Positions 45,221 through 53,959 of a stretch of 64,000 nucleotides of DNA are shown here, one piece after another. Position 1 is the stretch's first letter; every line of letters begins with the position of its first letter. Source of the DNA: Acetobacter oeni (GTDB taxonomy: Bacteria; Pseudomonadota; Alphaproteobacteria; Acetobacterales; Acetobacteraceae); assembly GCF_011516825.1 (NCBI RefSeq), contig NZ_WOTA01000016.1:1-64000 (forward strand). Direction: 5' to 3'. A program made the translations under genes and the position numbers. Below the pieces are notes generated by a model. It was not told where the DNA came from. It saw nothing but the letters and a program-made list of their open reading frames with translations, and made no database searches.

Positions 45221-46039
45221 TCAGAAGCGGTATGCGATACCGGCCGATACGACGGTCGGGTCCAGGGATTCGTGGGCGCGCACTTTGAGGCTTTCGTCGG
45301 AGTTCTCAAGCCAGGCGTGCATGCGAACGAACATCTGTTTGACGTCAGCATTGAAGAACCAGTTGCCGACAATCTGATAATCGAAGCCGGCATTGACCGA
45401 CGGGCCACCCGTGAAGCCGGCATTGAGCTTGTTGAAGCCCATTGCGCCTGAGGCATTCATGTTGTGGAACCACATCATGGTGCCACCGACGCCCACATAC
45501 GGGTTGAACCGCTTGTGCGGACGGAAGTGCCACGCGACGGTGATGGTCGGCGGAAGCACCCAGGCGCTGCCGACGTCAAGCTTCCGCGGTCCGCCGATGC
45601 CGGGAACATCACTGCCCAGAGCCGCGACTTCGTGGCGTGTGCTGGTGGCGATCAGATCGAATGAAATGTTGTCCGTGAGAAAATATTCGAATGTCAGCTC
45701 AGGCATGGCCTGGTTGGTCGTCGAAAGATGCGTGTGGGTGAGCTGGGCACCGTTCAGCCACACTTTGCTGTCCCGATCCTGCGGCAGGACGCCGGCGCCG
45801 GACAGGCGGATCATGAAGTCGCCTTTGCCGAGACCGATTCGCGTGCTGGCGCATGTCTCGAAGATGCCACAGTGGCCGCGGTGAGCGACGGGTGCTGAAA
45901 CCGGGGCAGCGACCGGTGCGTTGACGTAAGTGGTTGCCGTCGGGCCGGCGGGGCGCATGGTCTGGGCCTGTGCTGCGGCGCAGAGGGCGGTGCCTGTGAA
46001 GAGTGCTGCTGCAAGCAGAGCACGTGGTGTCCTGATCAT
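45221..46039 (-). CDS. ompW: OmpW-family outer membrane protein
   Basis: The signal peptide ends AAAQAQT. The mature protein is an eight-stranded barrel with the family pattern: GKGDFMIRLSGAGVLPQD, a strand with PELTFEYFLTDNISF, LPPTITVAWHF, NPYVGVGGTMMW, and a C-terminal aromatic SAGIAYRF. A 45-residue Pro/Ala-rich segment with two Cys (HCGIFETCAS) sits between signal and barrel and is unusual. Start ATG 46039 has GCGGAAAT upstream. A perfect FNR box lies 66 bases above the start, so oxygen-responsive control is likely, as for ompW in enterics. Confidence 0.87.
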   Translation of the reverse strand: MIRTPRALLAAALFTGTALCAAAQAQTMRPAGPTATTYVNAPVAAPVSAPVAHRGHCGIFETCASTRIGLGKGDFMIRLSGAGVLPQDRDSKVWLNGAQLTHTHLSTTNQAMPELTFEYFLTDNISFDLIATSTRHEVAALGSDVPGIGGPRKLDVGSAWVLPPTITVAWHFRPHKRFNPYVGVGGTMMWFHNMNASGAMGFNKLNAGFTGGPSVNAGFDYQIVGNWFFNADVKQMFVRMHAWLENSDESLKVRAHESLDPTVVSAGIAYRF

Positions 46040-46104
46040 ATTTCCGCTCGTCTTTCGAAAACTTAATATTACGCGCTGAAAAACACGCCTGTTACGGAGC
46101 GGCC

Positions 46105-46118
46105 TTGATCTGAATCAA
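46105..46118. promoter_or_regulatory. Perfect FNR-box (anaerobox) upstream of ompW
   Basis: TTGATCTGAATCAA is an exact match to the FNR/CRP-type palindrome TTGAT-N4-ATCAA. Its inner edge is 66 bases upstream of the ompW ATG, compatible with an activator position near -40 if the leader is about 25 bases. An FNR-type regulator gene with the required cysteines lies 0.7 kb away. Regulation is inferred from the match. Confidence 0.7.
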
Positions 46119-46603
46119 TTCTTCGCAAGTTCTCGCGAGGTGAGATTTTTATGCAACAGGATGACGCTGTCGGTGAAGCCGTCCTCGGAGAAGCGGGAAA
46201 TCAGCGCGGGACTGTCTGTCGCGATATGACAGCGGGTTTCGTCGCAGCCGAAATTGTCGCCCAGCCGGACGCTTGCGCGGGCCAGGGCGCGCATCACAGG
46301 CCATTCCAGACCTGGCATCGCGGCGGCGAGTATTTCGACCGAGAGAAAGCGTTTGCCGCGCATATTTGCGCCTTTGACCTGGTAGAACGCGGCGCCACAC
46401 GGGCCGGGCCATTCCGCATAACGTGCCAGGATAACGCCGTTTTTTTCAGGAAATCCGGTCCGGGCGAGGCGCATACCTCTGCGGGACCAGGCACGCCGGG
46501 TAAGCTCCGGGTCATAGAGCTGCAGCAACGGAAAAACGAGCGGAACATCTTCCGGGAGCATCGGAGCGATGCGGACGGCAACGGGTTCCTCTTCTCCGGT
46601 CAC
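46115..46603 (-). CDS. GNAT-like N-acetyltransferase family protein
   Basis: The core VRIAPMLPEDVPLVFPLLQLYDPELTRRAW matches the beta-alpha start of GNAT-fold proteins. It then has GVILARYAEWPGPCGAAFYQVKG and a helix with PVMRALARASVRLGDNFGCDET. The acetyl-CoA loop is not clearly canonical, so the match is moderate. A GTG at 46603 with GGGAGG upstream gives 162 residues; a longer TTG start at 46696 lacks a ribosome site. The 3' end reaches into the FNR box before ompW. Substrate unknown. Confidence 0.55.
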   Translation of the reverse strand: MTGEEEPVAVRIAPMLPEDVPLVFPLLQLYDPELTRRAWSRRGMRLARTGFPEKNGVILARYAEWPGPCGAAFYQVKGANMRGKRFLSVEILAAAMPGLEWPVMRALARASVRLGDNFGCDETRCHIATDSPALISRFSEDGFTDSVILLHKNLTSRELAKN

Positions 46604-46682
46604 TACTGCCTGTGCCTCCCCGGTTTCCCCGATTCCGGCCGGGGCATTACCGATCGGGTGCCGGGATGCACACGCCGGTGCA

Positions 46683-46696
46683 ATGATCCAGGTCAA
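46683..46696. promoter_or_regulatory. Imperfect FNR box upstream of fnr-like gene
   Basis: ATGATCCAGGTCAA matches TTGAT-N4-ATCAA at eight of ten positions and lies 93 bases before the FNR-type gene. It could support autoregulation. It is weaker than the ompW site, so this is a suggestion. Confidence 0.35.
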
Positions 46697-46789
46697 TGCT
46701 GTTATTTGCAGACAGGGGATGTGATTTGCGATTTTTCGGGGTAAGGATCAGTCGGCTTGATCCCGCTTACTGCCAGGGAGAAGGAAAAT

Positions 46790-47560
46790 ATGATGCCGTC
46801 TTCCCTGACTGCTGAAAACACAGCTGGCCGCCCGAGACGCCTTGTGATTGCAGGGATGGAGGGGTGTACCAACTGCGCGATCTGCGAAGTGCGTGCGCAT
46901 GGTGTCTGCAGCGCATTGCGTGACGATGAACTGGAGCGCCTGGCACGGGCGGCGGTTCGCATGACGGTGCCGCCAGGACATATTTTTATTGAAGAAGGGT
47001 CACGGGCGACTGATTTCTTCAATGTTACCGGTGGAACGGTGAAGCTGTTCAAGTCGCTCCCGGACGGGCGACGTCAGATTACGGGCTTTGTCAGCGTCGG
47101 TCATTTCCTGGGGCTGGCGGTGTCGGATCGTTATGCATTCGGGGCCGAGGCGATTGATCAGGTCAAGCTGTGCCGGTTTTCCCGTCCGAAGCTTGAGGGC
47201 ATGATTGAGGAATTTCCTCGTATGGAACGGCGGCTGCTGGCCGAGGCCGCCAATGAACTGGTGACGGCTCAGGACCAGATGCTGCTTCTGGGCCGGAAGA
47301 CGGCCCGCGAGAGGGTGGCCAGCTTCCTTTACGGTCAGCTGGAGAATCATTACGGAGATGCGATTCCGCCGAATGCGCAGATCAGTTTTCCGATGACCCG
47401 CGCGGATATCGCCGATTTTCTTGGCCTCACGGTGGAGACTGTCAGCCGCACGCTGAGCGGTCTGCGTAAGGACGGTCTGGTCACGCTGAACGCCGGGCAT
47501 GGAATCACGGTCATCTCTCCGGTACGTCTTGAGGCCATTGCCCGGGGTGGCGAAAGCTAG
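46790..47560 (+). CDS. FNR-type oxygen-responsive transcription regulator
   Basis: The N-terminal cysteines occur as CTNCAICEVRAHGVC (residues about 26-40) and a further Cys lies in the sensor core (VKLCRFSRP). Together these could hold an Fe4S4 cluster lost under oxygen, as in Fnr/FnrL. The cyclic-nucleotide-like barrel (GHIFIEEGSRATDFFNVTGG) is followed by a C-terminal helix-turn-helix with MTRADIADFLGLTVETVSRTLSGLRKDGL. ATG 46790 has AAGGA nearby; ATG 46793 is equally possible. Likely target: ompW, via the box at 46105. A FixK-like role without a cluster is the main alternative. Confidence 0.88.
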   Translation: MMPSSLTAENTAGRPRRLVIAGMEGCTNCAICEVRAHGVCSALRDDELERLARAAVRMTVPPGHIFIEEGSRATDFFNVTGGTVKLFKSLPDGRRQITGFVSVGHFLGLAVSDRYAFGAEAIDQVKLCRFSRPKLEGMIEEFPRMERRLLAEAANELVTAQDQMLLLGRKTARERVASFLYGQLENHYGDAIPPNAQISFPMTRADIADFLGLTVETVSRTLSGLRKDGLVTLNAGHGITVISPVRLEAIARGGES

Positions 47561-47562
47561 AG

Positions 47563-48324
47563 TCAGCCCTCCGCCGTTGCTTTCAGTTCATCGACGAGGC
47601 TGTCGAGGTTTTCGTGTTCAGGGGAAACGCCCTGGAGTGTTGTCCAGTTCTGGCGTGAAATCAGGCCGTAGGCTTCATCGCTGAATTGTGAGAAAAACTG
47701 CCAGGACATGCGCTTCGGTGCGCCCCAGGTATTGAGATAGAGCCAGTCCTGATCGTAGCCATGCAGCCAGACAGCATGGCCACCGGCGATGGTGTTGTCG
47801 GCCTGCGGGTCGATGACCCAGTCATTGTTCCCCTCACAGGCGTAATTCGGCAGGGAAAGGCCGATATACAGGCCGCCGAGCATGGAAATGGCCCGGTGAA
47901 CGGAAGCGGTGTCGCACGGATTGATGTAACCGAAAGCGGTCAGGTAATCGCGGGTCTGACCGGGCCGTTCATAGCCGACCCGGCACCAGCGTGAGAGAAC
48001 CTCGACTTCAACACCGCCCTGATCGGTAGCGGGATTGCCGGGGGTGTATCCTGATTCGGCGCTGTAATTATCGACCACTTCCTGACCGGTGAGCTGGACG
48101 GGGCTGAGTGCGGCGCCTGTCCAGGTGCGGATCGCGGAGGCCACTGAAACTTGGGTGCAGCATCCGAGCGTGTCGTTGCACCACATCGGCCACTGCACGT
48201 CCTGTGCCCAGTTGACGGAGGGAGGCGGCTCCGGCAGGCGAAAAGCCAGAGGGGCTGTGAGTTTGTAGGTTCTCGGATCGAGGCGAGCGGGTTTTTTACC
48301 GAGTTTGCGGTGATGTGTTGTCAT
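47563..48324 (-). CDS. Papain-fold (C1-like) protein
   Basis: It carries a plausible papain catalytic set: Cys in NDTLGCCTQVSVASAI, His in IAGGHAVWLHGYD and Asn in YLNTWGAPKRMSW, spaced as in C1 peptidases. It starts MTTHHRKLGKKPARLDPRT without a signal peptide, so it is cytosolic or exported by a non-classical route. ATG 48324 has GGAGAAAG upstream; the open frame extends to 48543 without a site. The family occurs in phages and diverse bacteria and is poorly characterised. Enzymatic activity is inferred. Confidence 0.65.
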   Translation of the reverse strand: MTTHHRKLGKKPARLDPRTYKLTAPLAFRLPEPPPSVNWAQDVQWPMWCNDTLGCCTQVSVASAIRTWTGAALSPVQLTGQEVVDNYSAESGYTPGNPATDQGGVEVEVLSRWCRVGYERPGQTRDYLTAFGYINPCDTASVHRAISMLGGLYIGLSLPNYACEGNNDWVIDPQADNTIAGGHAVWLHGYDQDWLYLNTWGAPKRMSWQFFSQFSDEAYGLISRQNWTTLQGVSPEHENLDSLVDELKATAEG

Positions 48325-48413
48325 TCTTTCTCCACGGGATCGGCGCGGCGTGAAGCGGCGCTGGTGTGATGGAGAAAATAACTGTCCCCTGCTTTTCTCA
48401 GGGCGCTGCTCTG

Positions 48414-48452
48414 AAACCGGTTCCGGAGACCGACAGCCTCCGGAACCGGTTT
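48414..48452 (-). terminator. Long hairpin downstream of mtnP
   Basis: A perfect 15-base stem AAACCGGTTCCGGAG / CTCCGGAACCGGTTT encloses a nine-base loop. It lies 57 bases downstream of the mtnP stop on the minus strand and upstream of the papain-like gene. No T-run follows on the minus strand, so a stabilising or factor-dependent role is possible. Confidence 0.5.
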
Positions 48453-48508
48453 GTTTAATAAGAAGCTGGTGTGTCCTTTTGTCGGTACGGATGGAGCCCC
48501 GCGAGACT

Positions 48509-49405
48509 TCAGACTGAGAGGACGCGCCCGGCGATGACCTCAAGCCGGCTGAGGAGCGCCGGATCGCGTTTGGCCGGGGCAGTGATCAGGGCGTGCTCAA
48601 GCGCCCGGTCGCAGCCGGCAGGGCAGAGGCCGCGGGTTTTGCCGAGTTCGGGAATCATGGCTTTGACCAGGGACCGGGCGCGATCGGCATTGGCATGCAT
48701 GACCCTGACGACGGCATCGACGGTCACGCTGTCATGACCCGCGTGCCAGCAGTCATAATCGGTCACCATGGCGATGGTGGCGTAAGAGAGTTCGGCCTCA
48801 CGGGCGAGTTTGGCTTCCGGCATGTTGGTCATGCCTATGACCGAACAGTTCCAGCTTCGGTAAAGCTCGCTCTCGGCGCGGGTGGAGAACTGAGGTCCTT
48901 CCATGACGAGATAGGTGCCGCCCCGGGTATAGGTGATGCCGAGCTCTTTCAGCTTTGCTTCGGCGACGTCTCCGATCCGGGAGCAGACAGGGTCGGCGAC
49001 CGAGACATGAGCGACGCAGCCGGTGTCGAAGAAGCTTTTTTCACGGGCAAAGGTGCGGTCGATAAACTGATCGACGATGACGAAATGTCCCGGTGGCAGA
49101 TCTTCACGCAGGGAGCCTACGGCAGAGAGAGAAATAATATCCGTCACGCCGGCAATTTTCATCGCGGCGATATTGGCGCGATAGTTCAGCCGTGACGGAG
49201 GCAGCGGATGGCCGCGACCGTGGCGGGGCAGGAAGACGCAGCGGATACCGTCGAGTATGCCGAACAGGAGCTTATCCGACGGCGCACCCCAGGGTGTGAC
49301 CACGGTACGCCATTCCTTGTTTTCAAGGCCTGCGATGTCATAGAGACCCGAGCCACCGATAATGCCGATGACAGGATGAACCGCATGCGCGGTGTTAGTA
49401 GACAT
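48509..49405 (-). CDS. mtnP: S-methyl-5'-thioadenosine phosphorylase
   Basis: It cleaves methylthioadenosine to adenine and methylthioribose-1-phosphate in sulfur salvage. The sequence starts VIGIIGGSGLYDI, then FLPRHGRGH, the phosphate and nucleoside-binding motif GGTYLVMEGPQFSTRAES and IGMTNMPEAKLAREAELSYA. At 298 residues it is normal for MtnP. Its ATG lies inside the last codons of petC (11-base overlap), so it is translated as the third gene of the cytochrome bc1 operon. Confidence 0.93.
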   Translation of the reverse strand: MSTNTAHAVHPVIGIIGGSGLYDIAGLENKEWRTVVTPWGAPSDKLLFGILDGIRCVFLPRHGRGHPLPPSRLNYRANIAAMKIAGVTDIISLSAVGSLREDLPPGHFVIVDQFIDRTFAREKSFFDTGCVAHVSVADPVCSRIGDVAEAKLKELGITYTRGGTYLVMEGPQFSTRAESELYRSWNCSVIGMTNMPEAKLAREAELSYATIAMVTDYDCWHAGHDSVTVDAVVRVMHANADRARSLVKAMIPELGKTRGLCPAGCDRALEHALITAPAKRDPALLSRLEVIAGRVLSV

Positions 49406-50171
49406 TGGACCAGAGTCTCCGTTTCAGGACAAAGAGAAGGACGCCCAGGAACACCAGGTAGATCATGACGCGAACGCCCGTACGGTGCCGTTCTGCGAGG
49501 TGTGGTTGCGCTACCCAGGCAAGAAAGGTGGTGACATCCCTGGCTTCCTGCTCGGTGGTGGCCTTTGTGCCGTCCGGATATTCGACGGCATCGTCGCTCA
49601 GCGGTGGCGGCATGGCGATCGCGCGGGCCTGGGCGAAGCGATTGTAGAACAGGCCGGGCGGCGGCGTGACCCCGGGGGGCGGAGGGCCGTATCCCGTCAG
49701 CAGGGCATAGATGCGGTCAGGTCCGCCTGGATAGACTTCGGCGAGACGTGACTGGTCGGGCGGGATGACGGCGCCGGGGATCAGGCCTTGCGCGACCGGC
49801 GGAGTCGGAAAGGCATCATCGGCGGTCGCCGCGCGCAGGGCAGGCTTGCCGTCTGAACCGATGCCGTCGGGAATTTTGTGGCTGGCCGCAATGGCCTGGG
49901 CCTGTGCGGCGGTCAGGCCTGTGCCAGCCAGGTCTCCGAAGTGAACATGCTGCATTCCGTGACAGGTGGAGCAGATCTCAGCATAAACCGTGTAACCACG
50001 CTGCACGCTGGCGAGATCGAAATTGCCAAGCGGACCGTCGAAACTCCACTGCTGATGGGGCGCCGGATCGTGGGAGGGCGGTTCCGCGTGTGCGTTCTGG
50101 CCGCCAGCGATGAGAATGCCGGCGGCAACCAGAGCAATAGCAGTGGCAGAGCGATGGCGGAGAGCGGTCAT
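49395..50171 (-). CDS. petC: Cytochrome c1 of the bc1 complex
   Basis: Signal peptide AGILIAGGQNAHAEP, then the haem c site CSTCHG and a further Met ligand region (VIPPDQSRLAEVYPGG...). A C-terminal transmembrane anchor VRVMIYLVFLGVLLFVLKRR ends the protein. It is part of complex III passing electrons to periplasmic oxidases or cytochrome c. It starts at 50171, overlapping petB by four bases. Length of 258 is within the range for alphaproteobacterial cytochrome c1. Confidence 0.94.
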   Translation of the reverse strand: MTALRHRSATAIALVAAGILIAGGQNAHAEPPSHDPAPHQQWSFDGPLGNFDLASVQRGYTVYAEICSTCHGMQHVHFGDLAGTGLTAAQAQAIAASHKIPDGIGSDGKPALRAATADDAFPTPPVAQGLIPGAVIPPDQSRLAEVYPGGPDRIYALLTGYGPPPPGVTPPPGLFYNRFAQARAIAMPPPLSDDAVEYPDGTKATTEQEARDVTTFLAWVAQPHLAERHRTGVRVMIYLVFLGVLLFVLKRRLWSNVY

Positions 50172-51433
50172 GGCGCGTCTCCGACCCGGAGAGCGGAGCC
50201 GTAGGCTAGCGCGGCGTTTTCACGACGGGAGACCAGCGGCATCAGCACGAGGAAGTGCAGGTAGTAATAGAGCGTGGCAAGCTGGCCGACATAGAGCCAT
50301 GCGCCTTCCACATGGTGTTTCCCCGCGAAACCAAGCAGCACGAAGGCGACCACAAGAGCAATCATGCCGATCCGGTAAACAGGGCGGTTACGGGCCGACC
50401 TTATGGGCGAGGTATCGAGCCATGGCGTGAGGAACAGGAGCAGAATGGCGCCGACAGACACGACCAGGCCACCAAATTTGGAAGGAATCGACTGGAGGAT
50501 TCCGTAGAAGGGCAGGAAATACCACTCCGGCTCGATATCGGTGGGCGTGTGCATCGGATTGGCCGGACGATAATTCTCGGGTTCGGAGATCAGGCCGGGC
50601 AGGAAGAACAGGACGGCAGCGAAAAGGATGGCGAACACGACGAGGCCGAGGCCGTCCTTGACGGTGAAATAGGGATGGAACGGCAGCGTCTGTTCGGGCT
50701 CTTTTGCCGGAATGCCGGTGGGATTTCCGGGGCCTGCCACATGGAGCGCGGCGACATGCAGGCCGACGACGCCGACGATCCCGAAGGCCAGAGTGAAATG
50801 CAGGACGAACAGATGATGGAGCGTCACGTCCCCGGGCTGGTCGCCCCCGAGGAAAAGTCGTTCCAGAAAAGGACCAATCCCGGGCACGGCACCGACGGCT
50901 TTGCCGGCAACGTCCGCGCCCCAGTAGGACATCTGGCCCCAGGGAAGGACATAACCCGCGAAAGCCGTCACCATCACCATGGCCAGCAGCGCGACACCGA
51001 TGATCCACAGAATTTCACGCGGGGCCTTATAGGAGCCGTAATAGAGGCCGCGAAACAGGTGGACGTAGAGCGCGGCCAGAAAGAGGCTGGCGCCGGTCAT
51101 ATGCATGGACCGGAGCAGCCAGCCGGCTGGCAGGCGGCGCTCGATCGCCTCGACGGAGGCAAAGGCGCCGGCGGCGGTGGGCGTGTAATTCATCGCCAGG
51201 GCCAGGCCTGAAAGCAGCATCAGAACGAGCACAACCGTGAGCATGGCGCCCACGGTCCAGAGCGCGTTCAGGGAACGCGGCATCGGGAAGCGGATGTATT
51301 CGTTGCGAAAGGCACTTATGACGGGCAGACGCGCGTCCAGCCAGCCGGCAAATCCTGTCGACTCACTGTCCTGCGGGTTGTCATCGCCGGTTACACCAGG
51401 CTCTGTCGTGTGTCTGGAAGGCGAACCCGCCAT
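50168..51433 (-). CDS. petB: Cytochrome b of the bc1 complex
   Basis: Eight transmembrane helices; the paired haem-ligand histidines are seen in SMHMTGASLFLAALYVHLF and HHLFVLHFTLAF...LHVAALHV. The quinol-oxidation motif PEWY (EPEWYFLPFYGIL) is intact. Length of 421 matches alphaproteobacterial PetB. It starts at ATG 51433 and is the first gene of the unit petB-petC-mtnP. In relatives petA (Rieske) precedes petB; here it does not, and hemF stands on the other strand. Confidence 0.95.
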   Translation of the reverse strand: MAGSPSRHTTEPGVTGDDNPQDSESTGFAGWLDARLPVISAFRNEYIRFPMPRSLNALWTVGAMLTVVLVLMLLSGLALAMNYTPTAAGAFASVEAIERRLPAGWLLRSMHMTGASLFLAALYVHLFRGLYYGSYKAPREILWIIGVALLAMVMVTAFAGYVLPWGQMSYWGADVAGKAVGAVPGIGPFLERLFLGGDQPGDVTLHHLFVLHFTLAFGIVGVVGLHVAALHVAGPGNPTGIPAKEPEQTLPFHPYFTVKDGLGLVVFAILFAAVLFFLPGLISEPENYRPANPMHTPTDIEPEWYFLPFYGILQSIPSKFGGLVVSVGAILLLFLTPWLDTSPIRSARNRPVYRIGMIALVVAFVLLGFAGKHHVEGAWLYVGQLATLYYYLHFLVLMPLVSRRENAALAYGSALRVGDAP

Positions 51434-51662
51434 TGCTGCTCCCCGTTTCCGTCCGCTTTCGCGACCGGTTCTTCCTGTTCCGGTTTCGATCCGGTTGCCG
51501 CGTGTTTAGCTGTGGGGGCGCCGCTCTTGCAATGATTTACGGGATAGCGCACCCCTTAACGCGCCCGTGATCCCGGCATTCAGCCGCGGAGCAGGCGCGA
51601 CGACGGGCAGGCCTGAGTGCGCCCACGGGGACGAATAAGACCAGAGCAGGAGAAAACCGGCT

Positions 51663-52625
51663 ATGGGGGAGACAGGCAGGATGCATAACGAGCAGGCAGG
51701 CGGTGCCGAGTCCGATACATCTGAAGCAACCAGACTGGAATATGAGGCTCTTAAGCCGCAGGCCAGGCAATGGTTCGAGACGCTTCGTGACAGGATCTGC
51801 GGGGTTTTTGAGGCTATTGAGGATGAAGCGGCAGCACGCCGGTCCCCTGTTTTACCCGACCGCGAAAAGGCCGGTCGCTTTGAGCGCATTTCCTGGGAGC
51901 GCGAAGCGGATGAGGGGGCGCAGACCGAAGGCGGTGGCGTGATGAGCCTGATGCGCGGACGGGTCTTTGAGAAGGTCGGGGTCAATGTCTCAACGGTTCA
52001 GGGGGAGTTCAGCCCTGAATTCCGTAAAAATATCCCGGGTGCCTCGGAAGATCCCCGGTTTTTTGCGACCGGAATCAGTCTTGTCGCACATATGTCCAGC
52101 CCGCTTGTTCCCGCCGCGCATTTCAACACGCGGATGATCGTGACGACACGCGGATGGTTTGGCGGGGGAGGGGATATTACGCCGATGTTCCCGGACAGCG
52201 CGGAAGCCCAGGTGGATGCGGCGCACTTTCATGCCGCGTTCGAACGGGCGTGCTCACGGCACGATCCGGACTATTATCCCCGCTTCAAGGCGTGGTGTGA
52301 CAGGTATTTCTATCTGCCTCACCGGAAAGAGCCGCGCGGACTTGGCGGGATTTTCTATGACCATCTGAACAGCGGGCATCCGGAAATGGATTTTGCTTTT
52401 ACCCGCGACGTAGGACTGGCTTTTCTTGAGGGTTATCCGGAGGTCATCCGGTCCCGCATGATGGAGTCCTGGACACCGGAGCAGCGGGAGGCTCAGCTGG
52501 TCCGTCGCGGGCGATATGTGGAATTCAACCTGCTGCATGACCGTGGCACGCTGTTTGGTCTGAAGACCGGTGGCCATACCGAAGCGATTCTGATGAGTTT
52601 GCCGCCCGAGGTGAAATGGCCATGA
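51663..52625 (+). CDS. hemF: Aerobic coproporphyrinogen-III oxidase
   Basis: It converts coproporphyrinogen III to protoporphyrinogen IX using oxygen in haem synthesis. Family motifs are present: [34 protein letters not shown], and a C-terminal [22 protein letters not shown]. Length of 320 is slightly longer than typical because of a 20-residue N-terminal extension. ATG 51663 has GGAG upstream; ATG 51681 is an alternative. It is divergent from the bc1 operon, which needs haem. Confidence 0.95.
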   Translation: MGETGRMHNEQAGGAESDTSEATRLEYEALKPQARQWFETLRDRICGVFEAIEDEAAARRSPVLPDREKAGRFERISWEREADEGAQTEGGGVMSLMRGRVFEKVGVNVSTVQGEFSPEFRKNIPGASEDPRFFATGISLVAHMSSPLVPAAHFNTRMIVTTRGWFGGGGDITPMFPDSAEAQVDAAHFHAAFERACSRHDPDYYPRFKAWCDRYFYLPHRKEPRGLGGIFYDHLNSGHPEMDFAFTRDVGLAFLEGYPEVIRSRMMESWTPEQREAQLVRRGRYVEFNLLHDRGTLFGLKTGGHTEAILMSLPPEVKWP

Positions 52626-52679
52626 TCCGGCCCTGATCGGAGTTTACGGGATAGCAGGAATAATCCGGTAATCACGGTC

Positions 52680-53873
52680 ATGATCAACAGACAGCAACAG
52701 ATTGAAGAAAGGGGCACCAATGCCGTCGCGCCCGGCCCTGATAACCAGAGCGCACCTGCCGTGAGTCGTCCGCGTGTCTCAGCGACCCGGCGGTCCGTAC
52801 TTCGTGCGTCTCTTTCGCTTGCGGGTGGTGCTGCGGTCGCCGCACTGGGGACGACGCGGTACGCGGGCGCCACGGAGCCGGAGCGGCTGGCGGGTTTTCA
52901 GACTACCGCGGTATTAAATCCCGTGTCATCCGTCGGTGCGCCCACAATGATCGTGGCCGGGACCAACGGTCCGGCTCGCTGGGCGCCTGTGCTCTCCGAG
53001 ACCTTTTCGGAGACACTGCCGACTGATGGTCCCATTGTCTTACAGCCGACGGCGGGATGGGACGGCGTAACGGGGGCCAACAAATTTGAATCCCAGACCG
53101 GTGGTGACAATGCCGGAACTCTTCTGGTGCCAGGTGCGGCTATTCTGGCGTCCCTTACGGGCAGTTCGAGGGTGCATTTCGATTATCAGCGCTGGCTCCC
53201 GGTCTTTTTGAGTGTCGGAGCGCCTGTTGTGGTGGGCCGCGTCGATTTTCACCGCTCATTGAGGATGCTTCTTGGGGATCACCCGGTCCGGGTTGCCGTG
53301 TCGACTCCGGACGGGCTGGAACTGCCCACTCTGCTTGCTATGACAATCCTGTCGATGCGGGTGATTCCGGTCAGCGGGATTGCCTCGCCGGAAGATGCCA
53401 TTGATGCCTTGCGAAGGGGCGAGGTGGATGTGGTGCAGCTTCCCGCCAGTGCGGCGCGTCCGGCGATGTTGCAGGGACTCGCGCAAAATGGATTTGAAGT
53501 GCTGTTCACACTGGGTCAGACGGATGGCGGCGGTTCGGCTGATTTTGTTACCCGTGTTGCAGCATTGCAGGGCCATGCGTCGCGACATCCGCTTTATCAG
53601 GCCTGTCTCAGTGCGTCCGTGGCGGCCGGGATGGATGCGGCCCTTGTGCTGCCGATGCTGACCTCCCCGGCGCAAACGGCGCGCTGGCGACATGCTGCTC
53701 AGCTTGCGGTGCTGAGGCCTGAGGTTACGGCCCTGGCAAAGACCGATGGCACGCGGGCTGTCGGCGGGGCTGATGTTGCCACGCTTTATCACACTTTGAC
53801 TCCGGATCTGTCCGGTCTGCTTGCGTTACGGCGGTGGCTGGCGGAGCGCACGCCCGGCTGGCGGTCAGGGTAA
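52680..53873 (+). CDS. Bug/TctC-like periplasmic binding protein
   Basis: A twin-arginine-like leader (ATRRSVLRASLSLAGGAAVAAL) precedes a binding-protein-like fold. It has a substrate strand PTMIVAGTNG, then FDYQRWLPVFLSVGAPVVVGR near residue 165, SPEDAIDALRRGEVDVVQLP and a helical C-terminal half. This order resembles Bug/tripartite tricarboxylate receptors. No membrane partner gene is nearby, so it may be an orphan binding protein. The match is by pattern only and moderate. Confidence 0.5.
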   Translation: MINRQQQIEERGTNAVAPGPDNQSAPAVSRPRVSATRRSVLRASLSLAGGAAVAALGTTRYAGATEPERLAGFQTTAVLNPVSSVGAPTMIVAGTNGPARWAPVLSETFSETLPTDGPIVLQPTAGWDGVTGANKFESQTGGDNAGTLLVPGAAILASLTGSSRVHFDYQRWLPVFLSVGAPVVVGRVDFHRSLRMLLGDHPVRVAVSTPDGLELPTLLAMTILSMRVIPVSGIASPEDAIDALRRGEVDVVQLPASAARPAMLQGLAQNGFEVLFTLGQTDGGGSADFVTRVAALQGHASRHPLYQACLSASVAAGMDAALVLPMLTSPAQTARWRHAAQLAVLRPEVTALAKTDGTRAVGGADVATLYHTLTPDLSGLLALRRWLAERTPGWRSG

Positions 53874-53904
53874 GATTTCCGACTTGCTTTTTGTAAACGG
53901 GGAG

Positions 53905-53918
53905 GCCGGGGCCCCGGC
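53905..53918. terminator. GC-rich palindrome between convergent genes
   Basis: GCCGGGGCCCCGGC is a 14-base self-complementary palindrome 32 bases after the binding-protein stop and 42 bases before the ptsP stop. It may end transcription from both sides, but no T-run follows. Confidence 0.35.
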
Positions 53919-53959
53919 AGATGTTTTCGCGGGTCGGGCGGAGCGGTCATCGGCCCGCA

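Noticed and set aside
44887-45456. 189-codon minus-strand frame overlapping ompW
   Set aside because: The N-terminal half is the alternative frame of ompW. The rest could be a remnant but has no start or known domain, so it is only mentioned as a gap.
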